The notes under the pieces: model-generated
Seen by the model: the letters and a program-made list of their open reading frames with translations, nothing else
Told to the model about the DNA's origin: nothing
Databases searched by the model: none
Shown: piece after piece, positions 1 to 6,003 of the stretch
Numbering within the stretch: position 1 is the stretch's first letter
Layout: the number at the start of each line of letters is the position of its first letter
Position numbers and translations under genes: made by a program
Assembly: GCA_009782725.1 (NCBI GenBank)
Contig: WRIM01000010.1
Coordinates: 1 to 12,051 of the forward strand
Length of the DNA stretch: 12,051 nt
Direction: 5' to 3'
Origin: Alphaproteobacteria bacterium
GTDB lineage: Bacteria; Pseudomonadota; Alphaproteobacteria; Rs-D84

Positions 1-947
<947 letters not shown>

Positions 948-960
948 GTGGTATAAAAAC

Positions 961-988
961 TTGCGTCAAAGCTTTTTTTATGTATAAT
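961..988 (+). promoter_or_regulatory. Predicted sigma-70 promoter of the structured RNA
   Basis: The -35 is TTGCGT (961-966), the spacer is 16 nt, and the -10 is a perfect TATAAT (983-988). The predicted transcription start is near 995. It drives the structured RNA at about 995-1144 and, by readthrough, the HTH gene. The -35 shares the TTGC core with the other promoters predicted in this window. Confidence 0.65.
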
Positions 989-992
989 ATTA

Positions 993-1002
993 CCGATATC
1001 GG
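993..1002. promoter_or_regulatory. 10-bp palindrome at the RNA start site, possible operator
   Basis: CCGATATCGG is a perfect 10-bp palindrome covering the predicted transcription start, 4 nt after the -10 box. A second arm pair, TACCG (991-995) and CGGTA (1009-1013), encloses it. The position would suit a repressor site, possibly for the HTH protein encoded just downstream (autoregulation). That is inference; short palindromes also arise by chance. Confidence 0.3.
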
Positions 1003-1144
1003 GTGTTCCGGTATTGAGGCTGGAGACCTCACAAAACGAAAATCCTGCTGCGGCAGGAGGATGCCGAATATATTGAATAAGGCATGCTATTCGTTTTGAT
1101 AGTCTTTAACCTCCTGCCACCTTTTTTCACAAGGTGGTTTTTTT
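995..1144 (+). ncRNA. Structured RNA, unknown family: small RNA or attenuated 5' leader
   Basis: About 150 nt lie between a good promoter and an intrinsic terminator. Visible helices: P1 TGAGG/CCTCA (1015-1019/1027-1031, 7-nt loop); P2 CAAAACGAA/TTCGTTTTG (1032-1040/1090-1098, 9 bp) enclosing P3 TCCTGC/GCAGGA (1043-1048/1053-1058, TGCG loop) and P4 ATGCC/GGCAT (1061-1065/1081-1085). A competing 9-bp helix, GGCAGGAGG (1052-1060) with CCTCCTGCC (1110-1118), excludes P3, crosses P2 as a pseudoknot, and takes the two basal bases of the terminator stem. It lacks the hallmark sequences of SRP RNA, RNase P RNA and tmRNA, and does not fold into the 6S rod. The terminator lies 14 nt before the HTH start codon, so this could be a riboswitch-like leader or an independent sRNA whose CCTCCT segment resembles an anti-Shine-Dalgarno seed. 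Confidence 0.6.
1117..1144 (+). terminator. Rho-independent terminator of the structured RNA
   Basis: A perfect 7-bp stem CCACCTT (1117-1123) / AAGGTGG (1131-1137), with a 7-nt loop, is followed by seven T residues (1138-1144). Its first two C residues can instead pair with GG at 1052-1053 in the competing pseudoknot helix. This makes conditional termination possible. Confidence 0.85.
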
Positions 1145-1158
1145 ATGGAAGAAAAGAA

Positions 1159-1353
1159 ATGGCAAGGCAAAGTTACGACAATGTGGTTGGCAAGAAATTA
1201 AGACGCATACGCGCGCATTTGCGCCGCTCGGAAAAAGAAATGGCGGAATATTTAAAAGTACCGTTGCAAAAATACAGAGAATTCGAATCTGGCGAGCGTC
1301 AGCCGGAAAACTTTCCGGCCGATATCGTGATGCTGATGTTCATAGATATATGA
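1159..1353 (+). CDS. Small XRE-like helix-turn-helix protein
   Basis: This 64-residue protein begins MARQSYDNVVGKKLRRIRAHL. Residues about 10-50 follow the Cro/C1-type HTH pattern: a basic first helix (GKKLRRIRAHLRR), a second helix (EKEMAEYLKV) and a recognition helix ending in the typical YREFESGERQP turn. The protein stops soon after, so it is a minimal DNA-binding domain without an effector or full dimerisation region. ATG 1159 is chosen because it follows a purine-rich GGAAGAAAAGAA stretch and sits just after the terminator. A longer in-frame reading from 1084 would run through the terminator and add an unlikely hydrophobic N-terminus. It has no promoter of its own that I can see, so it probably depends on readthrough of the upstream RNA. 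Its target is unknown; autoregulation at 993-1002 is a guess. It ends 2 bp before the convergent lipoprotein gene. Confidence 0.72.
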   Translation: MARQSYDNVVGKKLRRIRAHLRRSEKEMAEYLKVPLQKYREFESGERQPENFPADIVMLMFIDI

Positions 1354-1355
1354 AA

Positions 1356-1739
1356 TCAATTCATCTGTTCGAATGTCATTTTCTGGCCGTCGGACGCCTT
1401 TAACAGCAATTCGTTCCCGGAAAGCTTATAAGATTCTACCATTGGCATGAATTTGAAAAACTCGCGCTCTACGCGCATTGCGGTCTCGTTTATACCCATC
1501 ATCATCGTCGACGCAAACATGCCGAATTTTATCTTGCCCCCGCTTATTTCATACGGGCCGTTATAGCGATTCACAACTTGGCCGAAAACGCGGTTTTCAT
1601 CCGCCGCGAAATTCAAAGTAATCGTCGTGCCTTCGACATTCGCGGTGAATTCTTTGCCGCGAAGCGATTGGGGCGCCTCGTCTGCGGCGCATGCGACCAA
1701 TGGCAATAATAATGCAAGCGCGGTTAAGTTTTTTCTCAT
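1356..1739 (-). CDS. META-domain lipoprotein (HslJ-like)
   Basis: A 127-residue secreted protein. Residues 1-17 form a lipoprotein signal peptide (MRKN, a hydrophobic core, then lipobox LVAC with Cys17). The rest matches the META/HslJ beta-fold: LRGKEFTANVEGTTITLNF, RVFGQVVNRYNGPYEISGGKIKFG, a methionine-rich segment with FFKFMPMVESYKLSGNELLL, and an SDGQKMTFEQ end. The two cysteines often present in META domains (in GCN and in the TxMAC segment) are absent; here they read VVN and MMMG. Position 2 of the mature chain is Ala, which would normally favour outer-membrane sorting. AGGAGT lies 5 nt before ATG, the clearest Shine-Dalgarno in the window. It is the last gene of the tkt-ygjP operon (14-nt gap). 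In E. coli HslJ is linked to heat and novobiocin resistance; the role here is unknown. Confidence 0.8.
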   Translation of the reverse strand: MRKNLTALALLLPLVACAADEAPQSLRGKEFTANVEGTTITLNFAADENRVFGQVVNRYNGPYEISGGKIKFGMFASTMMMGINETAMRVEREFFKFMPMVESYKLSGNELLLKASDGQKMTFEQMN

Positions 1740-1753
1740 TTTCCACTCCTTTG

Positions 1754-2440
1754 TTAAAAATATTTATGAAGGCTTTGTCCGTTTTTGGAAAGCCATGACT
1801 TTGCGCGCTCTACGCCGGGGCCGTATAAAACGCGCACCAACGCCCAGAATTGCGGCGAATGATCCATGTGCCGCATGTGCGACAATTCATGCATAATGAC
1901 ATAGCGCATAATCTGCGGCGGCGCAAAGGCCAAACGCCACGAGAACGACATTGTCCCGGTGCTTGAACAGCTTCCCCACCGGCTTGACGTGTCGCGCACG
2001 GCGACGCGCTTTGGACGGAATTCTAATGGCACGGCCGCGATTTCACGCTTTACGGCATTCAAGAATTGCTTTTTTATTTCATCCCGAACGCGCCGCTCGA
2101 AAAATTCGGGCGCGCCGCCTACAACGATTGCGGATTGCTGATTTATGATTGCTGATTTATCGTTCGTTATGATTACTTCTTCGCCGAAAATTGTTATTGT
2201 GTCGCCCGGATTCAATTTGCTTTTCACCGGGGCGCGGGCGAATATGCGTTCAAGCCACCTGCGCTTTTCTTCGACGAAAGTAACCGCGCGCGCATGACCC
2301 GTCCACCGCGGCAGCGTTATATGAAGCTCGCGCACGGGGGCGACTTTGGGTCTCAGCACGATGTTTCGCACCCCGGATTTAGTTGTAAAAATAATCGGAA
2401 TTTCTTCGCCGGTTGATAACGTAAAATTATCGTTCTTCAT
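1754..2440 (-). CDS. YgjP-type M48-like zinc metallopeptidase
   Basis: A 228-residue cytosolic protein of the YgjP/DUF45 family, predicted zinc-dependent peptidases. The N-terminal half (1-110) is a beta-rich region with the family pattern IVLRPKVAPVRELHITLPR and GDTITIFGEEVII. The C-terminal half carries the conserved RDTSSRWGSCSSTGTMSFSWRL (150-170) and the HExxH zinc site HELSH (184-188); His194 in HMDHSPQFW is the likely third ligand. Length is normal for the family. Its ATG overlaps the tkt stop by 4 nt (ATGA), so it is probably translationally coupled. Residues about 95-108 (DKSAIINQQSAIV) are encoded by a 35-bp heptamer repeat that sits in a hairpin or loop before the helical segment. 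The physiological substrate is not known. Confidence in family assignment is high. Confidence 0.92.
   Translation of the reverse strand: MKNDNFTLSTGEEIPIIFTTKSGVRNIVLRPKVAPVRELHITLPRWTGHARAVTFVEEKRRWLERIFARAPVKSKLNPGDTITIFGEEVIITNDKSAIINQQSAIVVGGAPEFFERRVRDEIKKQFLNAVKREIAAVPLEFRPKRVAVRDTSSRWGSCSSTGTMSFSWRLAFAPPQIMRYVIMHELSHMRHMDHSPQFWALVRVLYGPGVERAKSWLSKNGQSLHKYF
2126..2160 (-). repeat. Heptamer repeat, site A, inside ygjP (5 x 7 bp)
   Basis: On the coding strand five consecutive 7-mers read ATAAATC, AGCAATC, ATAAATC, AGCAATC, CGCAATC. All end in AATC. The 14-bp pair ATAAATCAGCAATC is repeated exactly in tandem (2133-2160). The codon phase is the same as at sites B, C and D. In this orientation there is no stop; reversed, TGA would appear. 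Confidence 0.85.
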
Positions 2441-4365
2441 TTCTTTATGTTCTTTCGGATTCTGGCCGCGATAGATGATGCATCGAATCCAAAATGCTTA
2501 TAGACTTCCGCGCCCGGCCCGCCTTCGCCGAACGTGTCTATTCCGACGATGTCGTCCGCGAATTCATGCCAAGCGTATGTCGCGCCGGCTTCGATCACGG
2601 TGACATGGCCACGCAATATTGTGCGCTTGTATTTATCGGAATGCAAGCGGAAAATTTCGCATGACGGCATGCTGACCACGTTGGCGGAAACCTTGGCGGA
2701 GGCAAGCTTTTTTTGTACTTCCAGCGCCAATGAAACCTCTGACCCGGTTGCTATTATTGTAACCGTCGGGCGCGGTGATTCGGAAATTATATATCCGCCG
2801 TACTCTATGTCGTCGGGTGCGGCCACGTCCGGCGGATTCGGGAAATCTTGACGTGTCAGCACCAACGCGACCGGGCCGTCTTCGCACCGCAATGCGAATT
2901 CCATGCATGACGCAACCTCGGCCGCATTGCACGGCCGCATAACAATCATGTTTGGAATCATGCGCAATGATGCAAGATGTTCAATCGGTTGATGCGTTAC
3001 GCCGTCTTCGCCAAGCGCCACAGAATCATGCGTGAACACATATAGTACGGGTTGTTTCATCAATGCGGAAAGTCGGATTGCGGGACGCATATAATCGCTG
3101 AACACCAAGAATGTTCCGCCATAAGGACGAAATCCAGACAAAGCCAATCCGTTCATAATCGCGGCCATTCCATGCTCTCGCACTCCATAACGGATATAAT
3201 TGCCGCGATAGTCGCCCGCCTTGATATCTTTCGCATCATCGGGCCGGGTATTATTGCTTGGCGTTAAATCGGCGCTTCCCCCGATTATTTTATCCGGCCA
3301 AGCATCAAGCGTGATTTTAATGGCGCGACCGAAAATTCTGCGCGTAGATTCCGGTTTGGTCGAAGGCGCCAAGGTCGCAATAATATCCGGTATCGGCAAA
3401 TCAAAGACAACGTCTTTGGTTTCCGGCGACTCTGAAAATGTCGGGGTATTGATTTTTATATTCCGCAAACGCGCCCACAAAGCGTCCGCATTCGCTTGAA
3501 TCGTAAACGGCGGGCCGTCGCGCCCCAACTTTTGATATACCGCCGCCGCGTCCGCCGCGGTTAACGGAGTGCCATGAACCGTGGCCGTGCCTGCAAGTTC
3601 CGACAAATACCCGATTTGCGTTTTGCATACGATAAGGGTCGGCTTTTTCAAGCGACGCGTTAGGGTCAGCGCGCGGTTTATTTCAAGCGTATTCATGCCG
3701 TCGATTTCAATGGTTGCCCAATTTGCGGCCAAAAACCGCGCGGGCATATCTTCGCTTGTCGCAACTTTCCCGTCGATTGAAATCCCGTTGTCGTCCCACA
3801 TTACGACAAGATTATCCAATTTATAATGTCCGGCGAATGAAATTGCTTCTTGGGATATTCCTTCCATTAAATCGCCGTCGGAACACATGCAATAGATTTG
3901 AGGTTTGAAGTTTGAAGTTTGAGATTCGCGGGCAGATTTTATTTTTGTGGCCAATGCCATTCCAACAGCATTTGCAAGGCCTTGGCCCAGTGGGCCGGTC
4001 GAGGTTTCTATGCCGGGAAGCGCGCCGTATTCCGGATGCCCTTGGGTTCTTGCGCCCAATTGGCGGAACGCACGCAAATCATCGACCGATACATCATATC
4101 CAGACAAATACAGCGTCGCGTAAAGCATCGCGGACGCGTGCCCCATGGACAGCACAAAGCGGTCTCGGTCAGCCCAATCAGGAACGTTCGGATTAAACCG
4201 CAAATGGTTTGCAAACAATGTCGTAATAACATCCGCCATGCCTAACGGCGCGCCGGGATGTCCGCTTTGCGCGGCTTGGACTTGGTCGATTGACAATGCA
4301 CGGACAGCGTTGGCCATGGCGCGCAGCTCTATTGCGTTAAAATTGTCGCGTCGATTGAAAAGCAT
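2437..4365 (-). CDS. tkt: Transketolase
   Basis: A 642-residue thiamine-diphosphate enzyme moving two-carbon ketol units between sugar phosphates in the non-oxidative pentose phosphate pathway. The full domain series is present: N-terminal ThDP domain with SGHPGAPLGMA (His36), GHASAML (His76), GPLGQGLANAVGMA (124-137), the metal-binding SDGDLMEGIS (162-171, with Ser where many enzymes have Gly) and DDNGISIDG (191-199); the Pyr domain with catalytic Glu397 in YGVREHGMAA and FTHDSVALGEDGVTHQP (444-460); and the C-terminal domain with FGEGGPGAEVYKHFGF. Length is near the usual 660. Residues about 147-158 (ESQTSNFKPQI), just before the metal loop, are encoded by a 35-bp heptamer repeat; the loop is not clearly longer than in relatives, so the repeat seems to replace native loop sequence. 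First gene of the operon with ygjP and the META lipoprotein. Shine-Dalgarno is weak (GAG). Confidence 0.97.
   Translation of the reverse strand: MLFNRRDNFNAIELRAMANAVRALSIDQVQAAQSGHPGAPLGMADVITTLFANHLRFNPNVPDWADRDRFVLSMGHASAMLYATLYLSGYDVSVDDLRAFRQLGARTQGHPEYGALPGIETSTGPLGQGLANAVGMALATKIKSARESQTSNFKPQIYCMCSDGDLMEGISQEAISFAGHYKLDNLVVMWDDNGISIDGKVATSEDMPARFLAANWATIEIDGMNTLEINRALTLTRRLKKPTLIVCKTQIGYLSELAGTATVHGTPLTAADAAAVYQKLGRDGPPFTIQANADALWARLRNIKINTPTFSESPETKDVVFDLPIPDIIATLAPSTKPESTRRIFGRAIKITLDAWPDKIIGGSADLTPSNNTRPDDAKDIKAGDYRGNYIRYGVREHGMAAIMNGLALSGFRPYGGTFLVFSDYMRPAIRLSALMKQPVLYVFTHDSVALGEDGVTHQPIEHLASLRMIPNMIVMRPCNAAEVASCMEFALRCEDGPVALVLTRQDFPNPPDVAAPDDIEYGGYIISESPRPTVTIIATGSEVSLALEVQKKLASAKVSANVVSMPSCEIFRLHSDKYKRTILRGHVTVIEAGATYAWHEFADDIVGIDTFGEGGPGAEVYKHFGFDASSIAARIRKNIKK
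3895..3929 (-). repeat. Heptamer repeat, site B, inside tkt (5 x 7 bp)
   Basis: Coding-strand units are GCGAATC, TCAAACT, TCAAACT, TCAAACC, TCAAATC, exactly 35 bp. The opening GCGAATC is identical to that of site C. It encodes E-S-Q-T-S-N-F-K-P-Q-I in the loop before the ThDP/metal motif of transketolase. Confidence 0.9.
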
Positions 4366-4391
4366 TACATTCTCGTCTTATTTGTGATAGC

Positions 4392-4421
4392 ATTATAGAA
4401 TGAAATTAATAGGAAATGCAA
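4392..4421 (-). promoter_or_regulatory. Predicted tkt operon promoter
   Basis: On the minus strand the -35 is TTGCAT (4421-4416), the spacer is 18 nt, and the -10 is a perfect TATAAT (4397-4392). The start would be near 4385-4388, giving a leader of about 20 nt. The -35 lies immediately before the divergent rnhA start codon, so the two genes share a 57-bp intergenic region. I could not pick a convincing promoter for rnhA. Confidence 0.55.
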
Positions 4422-4422
4422 T

Positions 4423-4848
4423 ATGATAAAAATCTGGACTGACGGTTCTTGTTTGGGTAATCCCGGGCCGGGGGGATGGGCATTTATTGCCACAGACGGC
4501 GCAAAAACCGTGGAACGTTCGGGCGGAGAAAATCCGACCACGAACAACCGTATGGAATTAATGGCGGTGATTCGCGCGCTGTCCATTATTAAAAACCGCG
4601 AAGTGGAAATTCACACGGATTCGCAATACGTAAAAAACGGCATGCAGACTTGGATGAAAAATTGGAAGCGCAATAATTGGCGCACTGCGGATAAAAAACC
4701 GGTAAAGAATCAAGATTTATGGCAGAAATTGGACGAGCTTGCAGCCGAATTTAAAATAGAATGGGTATGGGTGCGCGGGCATGACGGCAATCCGATGAAC
4801 GAACGCGCGGACGAATTGGCGCGATGCGCGGCGGAATCTAGTTTTTAA
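4423..4848 (+). CDS. rnhA: Ribonuclease HI
   Basis: A 141-residue endonuclease that cuts the RNA strand of RNA-DNA hybrids (R-loops, Okazaki primers). The catalytic set is complete: Asp7 (WTDGSCLGNPGPGGWA), Glu45 (NNRMELMAVI), Asp66 (HTDSQYV), His120 (VRGHDGNPMNERADELA) and Asp130. The basic-protrusion helix region (WMKNWKRNNWRTADKKPVKN, 77-96) is present, as in E. coli RNase HI. It lacks the N-terminal hybrid-binding domain of RNase HII-like or eukaryotic H1 enzymes. AGGA lies 8 nt before ATG. It is divergent from tkt, and its last 11 bp overlap the 3' end of rlmE on the other strand; no terminator hairpin is visible at this junction. Confidence 0.97.
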   Translation: MIKIWTDGSCLGNPGPGGWAFIATDGAKTVERSGGENPTTNNRMELMAVIRALSIIKNREVEIHTDSQYVKNGMQTWMKNWKRNNWRTADKKPVKNQDLWQKLDELAAEFKIEWVWVRGHDGNPMNERADELARCAAESSF

Positions 4849-5473
4849 ATCCCAATCCGACTATGAACATTTCAACGCTGTCTTTGCGGGATGCGCCGGG
4901 TTTGATATGCGCGACTTTATCAAAGTGCTTTTTTATGTCATTCAACAATTCATTCGTAGTGCCGCCGGTAAAAGATTTCGCAACGAAAGTTCCGCCTGGC
5001 TTTAAAGTTTCTTTGGCGAAATCCCACGCGTATTCCAACAAAGTCATTTGGCGAAGATGATCGGTTTTTTGATGCCCCGTCGTGTTCGGCGCCATGTCTG
5101 ACAAAACTACATCTATTTTATCCGGCGCTTTTTCGTTCAGCCAGGCAAGCGCCTCGTCCGTTGTGAAATCGCCTTCGTAAAATTCGACATTCGGGATTGG
5201 TTTTATGGCCAGTAAATCCATAGCAATAACATGCGATTTTGGAAACTCGCGCGCGATATATTGCGACCAAGAACCCGGCGCGGCGCCCAAATCCACCACA
5301 ACCTGACCGTCTTTTAAAAATTTATATTTATCGTTGATTTCGGTCAGCTTGTAAACGGCGCGCGCGCGATAGCCTTCTTTGTGCGCGCGTTCCACGTACG
5401 GATCTTTCGCCTGGCGTTGAAGCCATGCGACGGAAGATTTTTTCGATGCAATTTTTTTGTTCGTTATTTTCAT
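4838..5473 (-). CDS. rlmE: 23S rRNA 2'-O-ribose methyltransferase RlmE (FtsJ/RrmJ)
   Basis: A 211-residue SAM-dependent methyltransferase that modifies U2552 (E. coli numbering) in the A-loop of 23S rRNA during late 50S assembly. The SAM-binding motif VDLGAAPGSWSQY is at 60-72. The K-D-K-E catalytic tetrad is complete: Lys42 (RAVYKL), Asp126 (LSDMAPNTTG), Lys166 (FVAKSFTGG) and Glu201 (DSVEMFIV). A lysine-rich N-terminal tail precedes the WLQRQAKDPYVERAHKEGYRARA segment. The start codon overlaps the stop of the upstream unknown gene by 4 nt (ATGA), indicating translational coupling. It is last in the minus-strand run that contains ffh. Its usual companions (ftsH in gammaproteobacteria, ppx in many alphaproteobacteria) are not adjacent here. 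Confidence 0.95.
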   Translation of the reverse strand: MKITNKKIASKKSSVAWLQRQAKDPYVERAHKEGYRARAVYKLTEINDKYKFLKDGQVVVDLGAAPGSWSQYIAREFPKSHVIAMDLLAIKPIPNVEFYEGDFTTDEALAWLNEKAPDKIDVVLSDMAPNTTGHQKTDHLRQMTLLEYAWDFAKETLKPGGTFVAKSFTGGTTNELLNDIKKHFDKVAHIKPGASRKDSVEMFIVGLGFKN

Positions 5474-5967
5474 GTTGTGATTTTATCGCGTTTCGACTGC
5501 GATAATTGTTGAAGCCTTTCTTTTTCGGTTTTTTGCAGTTCTTGGAATGCAAGGTGTTTATCCCGGAATGCTTTTGCCTTTTTCGGATTTGTGAACCAAC
5601 TGGGTTTTTCTTTGCCGTCCATATAAGTCAAAACCACCATATGTTCGATTTTACGTTTTCCGAATCTTTTAACCATTTCGATTTCAGAAACCGTATCAAG
5701 ACATTTCGCAAGGGCTTTGTTATAAAAATCATTCGCGTCATTTTTTGCAAAATCTCCGTAAAACACTGATCGACAAACGCCGGCATTTTCGTATGCCACC
5801 CATACATAATAAAACGGTTGCGACACGGGTTCCGGTTTTTTATCGGAGTCTAACATTTCCCAAAAGTCTTTTGGCGCAGGTACTTTGCGTTCGTTGAATT
5901 TCGGCTCTGTTATCGATACGACCGGCCCTTTGAATACATATCGTAAAAGCGAGTTCTTGATATTCAT
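5470..5967 (-). CDS. Unknown 165-residue protein coupled to rlmE
   Basis: I do not recognise a family. The protein has no signal peptide or membrane segment. It has an aromatic-rich beta-like core (FYYVWVAYENAGVCRSVFYGDF, about 52-73), a central alpha-rich part (FYNKALAKCLDTVSEIEMVKRFGKRKIEHMVVLTYMDGKEKPSWF) and a very charged, probably helical or coiled-coil tail (AKAFRDKHLAFQELQKTEKERLQQLSQSKRD). Two cysteines lie at about 65 and 89. AAGGA is 6 nt before ATG, and the gene overlaps rlmE by 4 nt and follows ffh by 36 nt, so it is very probably expressed with them. The basic tail and ribosome-related neighbours would suit an RNA- or ribosome-linked role, but that is guilt by association only. 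Confidence 0.8.
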   Translation of the reverse strand: MNIKNSLLRYVFKGPVVSITEPKFNERKVPAPKDFWEMLDSDKKPEPVSQPFYYVWVAYENAGVCRSVFYGDFAKNDANDFYNKALAKCLDTVSEIEMVKRFGKRKIEHMVVLTYMDGKEKPSWFTNPKKAKAFRDKHLAFQELQKTEKERLQQLSQSKRDKITT

Positions 5968-6003
5968 TTATATTCCTTTGCGTTATTCTCTCTCGCTTTT
6001 ATT

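Noticed and set aside
1061..1099. 12-codon leader peptide (ATG CCG ... TGA) after AGGAGG inside the structured RNA
   Set aside because: The Shine-Dalgarno touches the ATG with zero spacing and the ORF lies inside paired regions. There is no run of regulatory codons.
995..1144. Assignment of the structured RNA to 6S, SRP, RNase P or tmRNA
   Set aside because: The hallmark SRP, RNase P and tmRNA sequences are absent, and no long rod with a central bubble can be drawn for 6S. Left as unknown.
1084..1353. Longer 89-residue reading of the HTH gene starting at ATG 1084
   Set aside because: It would translate through the intrinsic terminator, has no Shine-Dalgarno at a usable distance, and adds a hydrophobic N-terminus foreign to the HTH family. 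ATG 1159 is preferred.
4382..4410. Promoter for rnhA (TTGTGA, 17 nt, ATTAAT)
   Set aside because: The -10 is poor and the implied start would remove the Shine-Dalgarno. No better candidate was found.
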